Positions 46,948-63,143 of a stretch of 64,000 bases of DNA are shown piece after piece. The stretch is from assembly GCF_001421535.1 (NCBI RefSeq), contig NZ_LMKN01000008.1:710980-774979 (forward strand), in the 5' to 3' direction. How positions within the stretch are numbered: the stretch's first letter is position 1; each line of letters begins with the position of its first letter. Position numbers and translations under genes: made by a program. Source of the stretch: Sphingomonas sp. Leaf20 (GTDB lineage Bacteria > Pseudomonadota > Alphaproteobacteria > Sphingomonadales > Sphingomonadaceae). The notes under the pieces were generated by a model that saw only the letters and a list, made by a program, of their open reading frames with translations, was not told the DNA's origin and ran no database searches.

Positions 46948-46987
46948 AAAAAGGCCGCCGCCCGGTTTCCCGGACGGCGGCCTTTTT
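46948..46987. terminator. Bidirectional terminator between the phosphoesterase gene and rpoC
   Basis: AAAAAGGCCGCCG (46948-46960) pairs with CGGCGGCCTTTTT (46975-46987), A-tract on one side and T-tract on the other, so it can stop both the rightward phosphoesterase and the leftward rpoC transcripts. Confidence 0.92.
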
Positions 46988-47011
46988 GCCGTCAGCGTCT
47001 GACGCGCCCGA

Positions 47012-51298
<4,287 letters not shown>

Positions 51299-51315
51299 AT
51301 ATTGATCCTTCCAAC

Positions 51316-51444
51316 TCCCCTCCCGCAAGCGGGAGGGGAAGGGGCCCAAGCTCTTGCTTGGGAAGGGGTGGGCACCCGGTGCGATCTTGGCGCTCCATCA
51401 CTGGCCGGGAGCCCACCCCCGGCCCCTCCCGCATGCGGGAGGGG
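51316..51444. repeat. Compound REP-like element in the rpoB-rpoC gap
   Basis: Three hairpins and a long-range inverted repeat in 129 bases: TCCCCTCCCGC/GCGGGAGGGGA at 51316-51339, CCCAAGC/GCTTGGG at 51345-51362, GGGGTGGGC (51365-51373) with GCCCACCCC (51411-51419), and a perfect 22-bp palindrome at 51423-51444. The arms match the palindrome at 26425-26448. It occupies almost the entire intergenic region, so the rpoBC mRNA carries it, where it may stabilise or differentially process the transcript. Confidence 0.8.
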
Positions 51445-51460
51445 AGCTATTAGCTGAGGC

Positions 51461-55618
<4,158 letters not shown>

Positions 55619-55697
55619 AGGTTATTTGCCCTCAATAAACTGACGGGTCAGCCGTAATTTCGTGCCCGGGAACCCCCGGACGGGACGTGCATTAACG

Positions 55698-55731
55698 ACA
55701 AAAGGCCGCGCGCATCAGGTGCGGCGGCTTT
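55698..55731 (-). terminator. Attenuator-like hairpin in the rpoB leader
   Basis: On the minus strand GCCGC-CGCA pairs with TGCG-C-GCGGC (one-base bulge, 55705-55728), flanked by AAA and followed by CTTTTGTCG. It lies between the rpoB promoter and start codon, so it may trim or attenuate the rpoBC transcript. Confidence 0.6.
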
Positions 55732-55813
55732 CGGCGTATGAAACCCCGGCATCCAATACGATCGACATGCTGCGCGACGGCGTGTCATTTCCCGGATGCT
55801 GTGGTGAGAGGCC

Positions 55814-55842
55814 CATATAGGTGATGCGAACCGCGCTGTCAA
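55814..55842 (-). promoter_or_regulatory. Strong sigma-70-type promoter of rpoBC
   Basis: TTGACA (55837-55842, minus strand) and TATATG (55814-55819) are 17 bases apart, close to consensus. It is expected to start the rpoBC transcript near 55807, leaving a leader of about 190 bases that includes the hairpin at 55698-55731. Confidence 0.78.
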
Positions 55843-56006
55843 AAGCCTCGTGCTGCAGTGTCTCGGGCGGCTCCCGTCGACGGTGCGGCGCGGACGCATC
55901 CCGGCCACCGGGACCGCGCGGCCGAATTGTAAAAATAAAAAGGGTTATTCGGCAACGTTTTGCTCATCGCCTGTTCCGACATTCGCCTCGCAACCGAGGA
56001 GAAGGG

Positions 56007-56087
56007 ATGACAGTACTAATTCGGATCAGTAGGTGGGAAGGGTGTACCGGGACTGGCCCGTTGCCGCGACGAGCACGACGTTTGTGA
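56007..56087 (+). CDS. Possible 26-residue leader peptide before the EAL gene
   Basis: ATG 56007 is preceded by a very strong GGAGAAGG site and opens a frame MTVLIRISRWEG then CTGTGPLPRRARRL. It ends 55 bases before the EAL start, which has only a weak GGGGG ribosome site. A short translated leader could control the downstream gene, but no codon pattern proves it is coding. Confidence 0.3.
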   Translation: MTVLIRISRWEGCTGTGPLPRRARRL

Positions 56088-56142
56088 CCTCTCCCAAAAC
56101 CATGCGCTCCAGCGCGACAGCGATACTCGCGCAGCAGGGGGC

Positions 56143-57393
56143 ATGCCGGTGATCCACGAGAAGTTCCCGAAGCCCTTGCCGCCGATGCCCGGCCGGCTTT
56201 CGCCACTCCCGAGCGATGCCCGGACCGTGCCGGGATACGTCGTGCCGTATGCGAGCGGCCTGCCGCGGATCCTGTTCGTCCATGATTATGATCCCGTGTC
56301 GCGTCAGACCCAGGTGGAGCTTCGCGGCATCGGCTATCCGGTCGCGTGGATCGGCCGCGGCGAGGAGATCGCGGCGGGCGTTGCCTTTGGACCGGACGTG
56401 GTCGTCGGTGACCGTGCCGCGGTCGGCGGGCGTGTCGACGAGCTCCTCGCCGCGCTGGGTGGCACGTGCCCGATGGTCGTCATCAAGCCGGCTGCGCCTG
56501 CCGGGCGAGCGCCCGATCGGCGCCCCGCGGGCGGATCGCATCTCGTGCTCGGCGTGCTCGACCAGGCCTACAAGATGGACGCGCTGACGGAGATGCTGAC
56601 GGCCGTCACGCCGCAGGAGCGCGACGCTGCGGTGCTCGAGCGAGCGATGCTCGATGCGCTGGCTGACGGACGCTGCCTGCTCGACAATCTCTATTACGAC
56701 TTCCTGCCCAAGATCGATCTCCGCCGCGACACGATCGCCGGCTATGAGGCCCTGGCAAGGCTGCGCAACCTCCCGTCGATCAACCCGGAGATCCTGTTCA
56801 CCGCGGTCATGGACCTGCCGCTTGAGATCGCGGCGACGCTCTGCGCGGTGCGGGCCGCGCTGACCCTGTGGCGTGCGCTCGCCATCGAACAGCGATCGGC
56901 GGCGGTCGCCGTGAACTGCAGCCAGGCGGTCCTCGCCGATCCGGGATTCCAGGAGGCGCTGCAACGCGAGGTCCGCGACCGCGCAGTGCCGGTCGGCGTA
57001 TTGCTCATCGAGATCACCGAAGACGCCCGGCCCGTGCCGATCGCTGCCCTGGTCACCGACATGACGACGCTGCGCGAGGCCGGGATCCGGTTTTCGCTCG
57101 ACGACTTCGGCAAGGGCGCGACGAACTTCGATCGTGTCTTCAACCTGCCGATCTCGGAAGTGAAGATCGACCGGGGGTTTTTCCGGCAATGTCTCGAACA
57201 TCCCGATCGACTGGGCATTCTCGAGCAGGTGATCCGGTCGTGCCGGCAACGCGGCGTCCAGACCGTGATCGAAGGGATCGAGACCGACGAGCATCTCGTC
57301 GTCGCCAGACGACTGGGCGCGACGCTCGCGCAGGGCTTTTACTGGGGGCGGCCGATGCCGGCAGGGACGTTCGCGCATATCCGGCCCTATTGA
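56143..57393 (+). CDS. EAL-domain c-di-GMP phosphodiesterase with a receiver-like N-terminus
   Basis: A 416-residue protein. Residues ~41-118 resemble a response-regulator receiver: acidic HDYD after the first strand, VVVGD with Asp90 in the phosphoacceptor position, and VIKP with the conserved Lys115. Residues ~180-416 form an EAL domain with all metal and catalytic residues: GYEAL (Glu202), VNCSQA (Asn), EITED (Glu), LDDFGKG (DD), KIDRGF (Lys), EGIET (Glu) and QGF (Gln). It should therefore degrade c-di-GMP. No cognate histidine kinase is adjacent. It lies on the strand opposite rpoBC. Confidence 0.88.
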   Translation: MPVIHEKFPKPLPPMPGRLSPLPSDARTVPGYVVPYASGLPRILFVHDYDPVSRQTQVELRGIGYPVAWIGRGEEIAAGVAFGPDVVVGDRAAVGGRVDELLAALGGTCPMVVIKPAAPAGRAPDRRPAGGSHLVLGVLDQAYKMDALTEMLTAVTPQERDAAVLERAMLDALADGRCLLDNLYYDFLPKIDLRRDTIAGYEALARLRNLPSINPEILFTAVMDLPLEIAATLCAVRAALTLWRALAIEQRSAAVAVNCSQAVLADPGFQEALQREVRDRAVPVGVLLIEITEDARPVPIAALVTDMTTLREAGIRFSLDDFGKGATNFDRVFNLPISEVKIDRGFFRQCLEHPDRLGILEQVIRSCRQRGVQTVIEGIETDEHLVVARRLGATLAQGFYWGRPMPAGTFAHIRPY

Positions 57394-57507
57394 GCGGCGG
57401 AGAGGCGGATCGTCTGGTCGTTCGTGCCGTGCAACTCATCGCATGCCGGCTTGCCGTCGTCCCGGGTTCCGGGTCCCCGCGCAGTCTTGCGTGAGGGAAT
57501 TCCGACG

Positions 57508-58869
57508 ATGTTGACCAAACCGGGTGGGGCAGGGCTGATCCCGCCGGCCATGCTTCTGCTGACCTTGGCGAGCGCGAGCAGCGCGCAGACCACGTCGCCG
57601 ACCACGACCGAACCCGTGCGGGGCCTCGAAGCGCTGCAGGCGAATGGCAACACGCCGATCCCGGTCCCCGATACGCCGACACTCGTCCTGCCCAGTGCGG
57701 CGCGGCCTCCGCGCGATACTGCGACCCAGCGCCAGCCGCGGCAGGCCGCGCCGGCGTCGCCGACCGATCGGCAGCAGCGCGGATCCGAACCGGCGCCGGC
57801 AGCTCGCGAACCGCGTCCCGGCACGGGTAGCGACCGCGCCAATCCTGCGCCCGACGCGCGGCCTGCGTCACAGCCAGCGCGGGTCGAGCAGGACGTCCGC
57901 CAGCCCAACGAAGCGCGCGTGTCCGCGTCGGTGCCTGCGACCGCGCCGCCAGCCGGCTCGGCATCGGAACCGCAGACTCAGGTTGTACCGTCACCGGCGC
58001 CAGTCGCGCCCGCCGTGGAGCCGGCGGCTTCGTCGCAGACCTCCATCGCGGCCCCCGAAACCGGGCGGTCGATGCCCTTCTGGCTATGGCTCGCGGTGAT
58101 CCCGCTGGTGTGCGGCGTCGTCTGGCTGCTGCAGCGCCGCCCCCGGACCGCAAAGCTCGAAGATCATCGGGCGGACGTGCGGGAAACGGCTGATCCAGCG
58201 CCGGACGCTTCGATCGTCCAGCCGCCTGCAGAAACCGGAGCGGGCGTTGCTGACACGCGGCCGTCGCCCCGGCCCGTCACGCCTGCGGTACCAGCCGCTG
58301 TCGCGATTCCACCAGCCGCAGCCGAGCCGGCCGCGCCACGCTTTCTCGAGCCGCGTGCGCCGGCGCGGGCACGCGCGCGACTTTCGGTCGAGCTTCGCCC
58401 GCTCCGGGCCGGTCTCAACCTGCTCAGCGCGACGGCCGAATGCCAGATCGTCGTCACGAACACGGGGGTCGAACCCGCAAGCGGCATTCGCATTCACGCG
58501 AGCCTGCTGACCGCGCATGCCGGGCAGGACGCGGATCTCGCAGCGATCAATGCGGCGCCGGTGACCCGGCCGGCGACCGCGCCCTTCGCGCTCGCCGCTG
58601 GCGAGAGCCGCGTGGTGCGGACGGTCTCGGCGATACCGCGCGATGCCATCCACGGCATGACCGCGGCGAACCGGCCGATGTTCGTGCCGATCGTCGCGGT
58701 CAACATCCTGTACGACAGTGGCGACGGTCCGGCGCAGACCGCGCGCGCCTGGGCGATCGGGGTCGAGCGCGTCGACTCCGCCAAGCTCGCGCCGTTCTGG
58801 CTCGATGCGCCCGCGCGGATGTACGATAACATCGCCGCACGTCCGCACGCGGTTGCCGTCGACCGCTGA
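57508..58869 (+). CDS. Proline-rich single-pass membrane protein (unknown function)
   Basis: A 453-residue protein. An N-terminal signal-like segment (residues ~9-26) is followed by ~160 residues rich in Pro, Ala, Ser and Gln, one transmembrane helix at about 190-208, a second Pro-rich linker, then a folded beta-rich domain (residues ~295-440) with VELRPLRAGLNLLSATAECQIVVTNTG resembling an immunoglobulin-like or adaptin-ear fold. The segment FALAAGESRVVRTVSAIP supports this. No family name is recognised. The start ATG 57508 has GAGGGA nine bases upstream. It is 114 bases after the EAL gene and may be co-transcribed. Confidence 0.65.
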   Translation: MLTKPGGAGLIPPAMLLLTLASASSAQTTSPTTTEPVRGLEALQANGNTPIPVPDTPTLVLPSAARPPRDTATQRQPRQAAPASPTDRQQRGSEPAPAAREPRPGTGSDRANPAPDARPASQPARVEQDVRQPNEARVSASVPATAPPAGSASEPQTQVVPSPAPVAPAVEPAASSQTSIAAPETGRSMPFWLWLAVIPLVCGVVWLLQRRPRTAKLEDHRADVRETADPAPDASIVQPPAETGAGVADTRPSPRPVTPAVPAAVAIPPAAAEPAAPRFLEPRAPARARARLSVELRPLRAGLNLLSATAECQIVVTNTGVEPASGIRIHASLLTAHAGQDADLAAINAAPVTRPATAPFALAAGESRVVRTVSAIPRDAIHGMTAANRPMFVPIVAVNILYDSGDGPAQTARAWAIGVERVDSAKLAPFWLDAPARMYDNIAARPHAVAVDR

Positions 58870-58937
58870 GGTCGGCTGCGCCGTCGGGCTTCGGGCTGGC
58901 CAGTCGGCTCCCGCGCGGCTCGTCATGGCCGCAATAG

Positions 58938-58972
58938 AAAAAGGGCGACCCCATCGCTGGGGCCGCCCTTTT
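58938..58972. terminator. Bidirectional terminator between the Pro-rich gene and rplL
   Basis: AAAAAGGGCG-A-CCCC (58938-58952) pairs with GGGG-C-CGCCCTTTT (58959-58972), flanked by A and T runs on both strands. It ends the rightward EAL/Pro-rich transcript and the leftward rplJL transcript, so rpoBC needs its own promoter. Confidence 0.85.
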
Positions 58973-58986
58973 CTGTAGCTGCAGCC

Positions 58987-59082
58987 AGCAGGGGCAAAGC
59001 CCCTGCTTCGTCGGTCGGTGCAGGCACCGCCGGCCGGCCTTGCTGGAGTGCGATTTAGCCGAAGCTAAATCGCCTCTCCAGC
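58987..59082 (-). terminator. Tandem hairpins directly after rplL
   Basis: Minus-strand order: GCTGGAG/CTCCAGC enclosing CGATTTAGC-cgaa-GCTAAATCG (59042-59082), then AGCAGGGGC-aaa-GCCCCTGCT (58987-59007). They lie between the rplL stop and the terminator at 58938-58972, suggesting processing or staged termination of the rplJL mRNA. Confidence 0.65.
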
Positions 59083-59088
59083 TGCGGC

Positions 59089-59463
59089 TTACTTGACCTC
59101 GACGGTCGCGCCAGCTGCTTCGAGCTGTGCCTTGATCTTGGCGGCTTCGTCCTTCGACACGCCTTCCTTGACGGCCTTGGGAGCCGACTCGACCAGCGTC
59201 TTGGCTTCGGTCAGGCCGAGCGACGTGATCGCGCGGACTTCCTTGATGACGTTGATCTTCTTGCCACCGTCGCCGGTCAGGATGACGTCGAATTCGGTCT
59301 GCTCTTCTGCTGCAGGAGCAGCTGCGCCGCCGCCTGCTGCCGGTGCTGCAACCGCTGCTGCGGCCGAAACGCCCCACTTCTCTTCGAGCAGCTTCGAAAG
59401 CTCAGCTGCTTCGAGAACGGTCAGTTCGCTCAGGCTCTCAACGAGCGCGTTCAGGTCTGCCAT
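59089..59463 (-). CDS. rplL: 50S ribosomal protein L7/L12
   Basis: A 124-residue stalk protein. The N-terminal dimerisation domain ([31 protein letters not shown]), an Ala-rich hinge and the C-terminal factor-binding domain ([31 protein letters not shown]) are all present. It follows rplJ by 64 bases. Unlike most bacteria, rpoB does not follow; hairpins and a terminator close the transcript. Confidence 0.98.
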   Translation of the reverse strand: MADLNALVESLSELTVLEAAELSKLLEEKWGVSAAAAVAAPAAGGGAAAPAAEEQTEFDVILTGDGGKKINVIKEVRAITSLGLTEAKTLVESAPKAVKEGVSKDEAAKIKAQLEAAGATVEVK

Positions 59464-59527
59464 GATAAATCTCCATCTCGGGGCATGTGCCCCATCAGTT
59501 CAAAAAGTAACGAAAGAGCCTGCAAGA

Positions 59528-60043
59528 TCAGGCGGCTTCCTTCTCCGCGTAGGCGGAAAGCACGCGCGCGAGCTGCGCTGCCGGAGCCTGCGTGATCGTC
59601 GCCAGCTTCGTGGCAGGTGCCACGATGAGGCCGAGGATCTTGGCACGCAGTTCATCCAGCGAGGGCAGCGTTGCGAGCGCCTTCACACCGTCGACGTCGA
59701 GGGTCGTCGCGCCCATCGCCCCACCCACGATTTCGAACTTGTCGTTCGTCTTCGCGAATTCCACGGCCACCTTGGCGGCCGCGACGGGATCGATGGAGCT
59801 GGCCAGACCGACCGGACCCGTGAGCATGTCGCCCAGCGAGCTGTAGTCGGTGCCGTCCATGGCGATCTTGGCAAGCTTGTTCTTCGAGACCTTGTAGGTC
59901 GCGCCGGCGTCGCGCATCTTGTTCCGCAGCACAGTGGACTGTGCGACGGTCAGGCCGAGGTTGCGCGTCACAACGACGACGCCGACCTCGGAGAAGGTGC
60001 GGTTCAGCTCGGCTACGGCCGCGGTCTTTTGATCACGATCCAT
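59528..60043 (-). CDS. rplJ: 50S ribosomal protein L10
   Basis: A 171-residue stalk-base protein that anchors L7/L12 dimers. It starts [21 protein letters not shown], contains [27 protein letters not shown], and ends with the C-terminal helix that binds L12 ([11 protein letters not shown]). GGAG precedes ATG 60043. The L10-L12 complex usually represses its own mRNA through a leader structure; a strong dyad (60143-60167) lies in the leader here. Confidence 0.97.
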   Translation of the reverse strand: MDRDQKTAAVAELNRTFSEVGVVVVTRNLGLTVAQSTVLRNKMRDAGATYKVSKNKLAKIAMDGTDYSSLGDMLTGPVGLASSIDPVAAAKVAVEFAKTNDKFEIVGGAMGATTLDVDGVKALATLPSLDELRAKILGLIVAPATKLATITQAPAAQLARVLSAYAEKEAA

Positions 60044-60142
60044 GCCATTCTCCACGTTTTCAGGTTCACCATTTGCACGGTGGACCCGGTTACTAACCGG
60101 AGGCGCAGACAAGCCCGCGCTTCCGGGTGTCTCGACAGGGCA

Positions 60143-60167
60143 CCCATCAAAGTAATACTTTGATGGG
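60143..60167 (-). promoter_or_regulatory. Strong inverted repeat in the rplJ leader
   Basis: CCCATCAAAGTA (60143-60154) and TACTTTGATGGG (60156-60167) form a perfect 12-bp stem around a single-base centre, about 100 bases before the rplJ start. L10 leaders carry L10-L12 binding structures; this dyad could be that autoregulatory site or a dimeric-protein operator. Confidence 0.6.
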
Positions 60168-60317
60168 ATCCCAGATGGGGCATGGGAGAGGGGCGGCACG
60201 CAGATGGGCCGACAAAATCTCATTCCCCGTCTAGGTGGGAGATTAAGCGCCGGCAAACCCGGTGCACCCACTGTCTCGGACGGAGTTCGACGGGCAGGCC
60301 CGCCGAACGAAGCCGCC

Positions 60318-60345
60318 GCATAGACGAATCGCGGGCGAAGTCAAC
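60318..60345 (-). promoter_or_regulatory. Candidate promoter of rplJL
   Basis: On the minus strand TTGACT (60340-60345) is followed after 16 bases by TATGCG (60318-60323). It would give a leader of about 270 bases that contains the 60143-60167 dyad. Confidence 0.55.
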
Positions 60346-60543
60346 GTCCCGCCGATCGCGTTCCGGCAGGAAGCGTCCTTCCCCAACCCGCCGACTTATC
60401 CCCCGTGAGGACCGCACCATCGCCGCGCGACGCAAAACCGTAACCGAATCGACGTCGTGACGTCTTCATACCTTAACCGCGCTGCCTTTTTCACGCGCCA
60501 CAAGGTCGGCGCAGAGGCCAGTCTGGCCGCTCCGGGGGGACGT

Positions 60544-63048
60544 ATGAAGATTCCGACGAACGCAACCATGGCCTATCACGATGGCGACATCGACACGAAC
60601 ACCAGCGCCAATCCGCACCTCAACGACCTGATCGCGGTGCGCTATTCGCGGCGCCAGACGTTGATGGGCGGGCTGTCGGCGGCGACTGCGGCCGTGTTCG
60701 GTGGCATGTTGCTCGCCGGCTGCGACGAGGATTCCTCCGCGCGCGCGGTGACGATCGAGGCGGGATCGAGCGGCGCGACATCGGCGGGCAAGACCGTGAC
60801 GCTGACGGGTACGGTGTCCTCGGGTACCGCGACGGGCGTCGGCTGGGCGCAGGTCAGCGGCCCCACGGTGACGCTCGCCAATGCCAATGCCGCCACGGCG
60901 ACCTTCACCGCGCCGAGCGTCGCGACCGACACCGTCCTCAGCTTCACCTTTACCGGCACGAGCAGCGACAATATCCGCAGCGAGACGACGACCAGCGTCA
61001 CGGTCAGCCCCGCGCGGCTCGACTTCACCGCGGTTCCCAAAAGTCTCGCGGACGTCGTCTCCGTGCCCGCCGGCTACAGCGTCACCGTGCTGTACCGCCT
61101 CGGCGATCCGATCGCGAGCGGCGTCGGGGCTTATGCCAATGACGGCAGCGACACCAACTTCGCGCGGCGCGCGGGCGACCATCACGACGGCATGAGCTAT
61201 TTCGGTCTCGCCGCGACCGGGAGCACCCCCGACGCCAACAGCAACTCGCGCGGCCTGCTGGTGCTCAACCACGAGAATATCAGCCAGCCCTATCTGCACG
61301 TCAACGGCGCAACCAGCACCGGCGGCGCGATCGGCGTCGGCGGTGTCCGCCCGGAAGCCGAAGCGCTGAAGGAAATGGAATGCCACGGCGTCTCGGTGAT
61401 CGAAATCAGCCGGTCGGCCATCGCGTGGAGCTATGTCCCCGCCTCGGCGCTCAACCGCCGTATCACGCCGCTGACGCCGATGAGCTTCAACGGCCCAGTC
61501 CGCGGCAACGCGCTGCTCCGGACGCGCTATTCGGCCGACGGCACCGCGGGTCGCGGGACGATCAACAATTGCGCGAACGGCACGATGCCGTGGCACACCT
61601 ATCTCACCAACGAAGAAAACTGGGCGGGCTATTTCCGCCGCCAGTTCGGTGACGTCGCCGCACGCGGCGGTGCGACCGCCAAGCAGAATATCTCGCTCGC
61701 GCGCTATGGTATCCGCGAAACCGCGAATGCCACGACGTTCAACGGCAATTACGGCTGGGCGTCGGTCGTGCCGGCCGATCCCGCCAACACGCTCTATGCG
61801 CGCTGGAACGTCACCACGACCGCCGCGACCGATGCGACCGGCGATTTCCGCAACGAGGCGTTCCAATATGGCTGGGTAGTCGAGATCGATCCGTTCGATC
61901 CCGCCTCGACCCCGCGCAAGCGCACCGCGCTCGGCCGCATGAACCATGAGGGCTGCGAGATCGGCCGGACGATCGCGGGCATCAAGCCCGCCTTCTACAT
62001 GGGCGACGATGCGCAGAACGAATATATCTACAAGTTCGTGTCCGCGACGCCCTGGTCGGCGGCAGACGCGACCGCGACCAACCGGCTCGCGATCGGCGAC
62101 AAATATCTCGACTCGGGGACGCTCTACGTCGCCAAGCTCAACGCCGACGGGTCGGGCCAGTGGCTGCCGCTGGTGTTCGGGCAGGGGGTGCTGACCAGCG
62201 CCAACACGACCTATCCGTTTGCGGATCAGGCCGATGTGCTGATCAACGCGCGTCTGGCGGGCGATGTCCTGGGCGCGACCAAGATGGATCGTCCCGAATG
62301 GACCGCGGTGAACCCGGCGACGGGCGAGATGTACTGCACGCTGACCAACAACTCGTCGCGCACCGCGGGCAATGTCGATGCGTCGAACCCGCGCGCCTAT
62401 ACCGACCCCAAGACCACCGGCGGCCAGACGACGGGCAATGCCAACGGCCATGTCATCCGTCTGCGCGAGACCGGCGACACGTCGGAGGCGACCGCCTTCA
62501 CCTGGGACATCTACGCGTTCGGTGCGGGCAGCGATCTCGACGCGACCAACATCAACCTGTCGGGGCTCGACGCGACCAACGACTTCTCGTCGCCCGATGG
62601 CCTGTGGTTCGGCCTGCCGAGCAATCCGACCGGCAACGTCACCCCGGTGATGTGGATCGAGACCGATGACGGCGCCTATACCGACGTCACCAACTGCATG
62701 CTGCTCGCGGCGATCCCGGGCCGTGTCGGCGACGGCGGCACGCGCGCCGTGACGAGCACGCTCGGCGGGACCAGCAACACCGTGACGACGCGGATCGGCA
62801 AGGCACCGGCCACGACGCTGCGCCGCTTCCTGGTCGGGCCGAAGGAATGCGAGATCACGGGCATCCACTCGACCCCGGACGGCCGCTCGCTGTTCGTCAA
62901 CATCCAGCATCCCGGTGAGAATGGTGGCCCGACCAACATCACCAGCAGCTGGCCCGCGAACCAGGCCGGTGCGGTCGCGACCCCGTCGCGTCCGCGCTCG
63001 TCGACGATCGTCATCACCAAGAACGATGGCGGCATCATCGGGCTGTAA
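60544..63048 (+). CDS. PhoX-family phosphatase (DUF839), Tat-exported lipoprotein
   Basis: An 834-residue protein. Residues 35-60 carry a twin-arginine motif (YSRRQTLMGG) and a lipobox-like LAGC with Cys60, so it is likely exported folded and lipidated. Residues ~62-165 form an Ig/PKD-like beta domain (VTIEAGSSGATSAGKTVTLTG, VTVSP). The remainder is a PhoX-like beta propeller with DHHDGMSYFG, LVLNHENISQPYLH, GRMNHEGCE and GLWFGLPSNPTGN, typical of calcium/iron-dependent phosphatases and DUF839 proteins. It is probably a phosphate-scavenging hydrolase. ATG 60544 is preferred over 60457. Confidence 0.85.
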   Translation: MKIPTNATMAYHDGDIDTNTSANPHLNDLIAVRYSRRQTLMGGLSAATAAVFGGMLLAGCDEDSSARAVTIEAGSSGATSAGKTVTLTGTVSSGTATGVGWAQVSGPTVTLANANAATATFTAPSVATDTVLSFTFTGTSSDNIRSETTTSVTVSPARLDFTAVPKSLADVVSVPAGYSVTVLYRLGDPIASGVGAYANDGSDTNFARRAGDHHDGMSYFGLAATGSTPDANSNSRGLLVLNHENISQPYLHVNGATSTGGAIGVGGVRPEAEALKEMECHGVSVIEISRSAIAWSYVPASALNRRITPLTPMSFNGPVRGNALLRTRYSADGTAGRGTINNCANGTMPWHTYLTNEENWAGYFRRQFGDVAARGGATAKQNISLARYGIRETANATTFNGNYGWASVVPADPANTLYARWNVTTTAATDATGDFRNEAFQYGWVVEIDPFDPASTPRKRTALGRMNHEGCEIGRTIAGIKPAFYMGDDAQNEYIYKFVSATPWSAADATATNRLAIGDKYLDSGTLYVAKLNADGSGQWLPLVFGQGVLTSANTTYPFADQADVLINARLAGDVLGATKMDRPEWTAVNPATGEMYCTLTNNSSRTAGNVDASNPRAYTDPKTTGGQTTGNANGHVIRLRETGDTSEATAFTWDIYAFGAGSDLDATNINLSGLDATNDFSSPDGLWFGLPSNPTGNVTPVMWIETDDGAYTDVTNCMLLAAIPGRVGDGGTRAVTSTLGGTSNTVTTRIGKAPATTLRRFLVGPKECEITGIHSTPDGRSLFVNIQHPGENGGPTNITSSWPANQAGAVATPSRPRSSTIVITKNDGGIIGL

Positions 63049-63056
63049 GCAGGGCA

Positions 63057-63087
63057 GGGGGCGGGTCGCGTTACGGACCCGTCCCCC
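63057..63087 (+). terminator. GC-rich hairpin after the PhoX-like gene
   Basis: GGGGGCGGGT (63057-63066) pairs with ACCCGTCCCCC (63077-63087) with a one-base bulge. No T-tract follows, so it is only a possible terminator before the dehydrogenase gene. Confidence 0.4.
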
Positions 63088-63143
63088 GCGTCCGGCGTTA
63101 CCTGTCCCGAACGCGCATCCCGCGTCTCCGGAAAGGTTCGACC

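Larger units (their letters stand above)
55619..56142. other. rpoB-EAL intergenic region (524 bases)
   Basis: This gap holds, leftward, the rpoBC promoter and leader hairpin and, rightward, the region before the EAL gene. A short frame at 56007-56087 lies in the right-hand part. The T/A-rich segment 55926-55950 shows no clear promoter by eye for the rightward gene. Confidence 0.6.
60044..60543. other. rplJ leader and PhoX upstream region (500 bases)
   Basis: The left part is the rplJ leader with a dyad and a promoter (listed separately). The right part precedes the PhoX-like gene and shows no clear Pho box or promoter by eye; a weak CGTAACC/CGACGTC/CGTCTTC 11-bp pattern is near 60440-60469 but is too degenerate to call. 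Confidence 0.5.

Noticed and set aside
60440..60475. Possible Pho box before the PhoX-like gene
   Set aside because: The repeated 7-mers are too different from the CTGTCAC-like units found at 42102-42130, and no clear 11-bp direct repeat is present.
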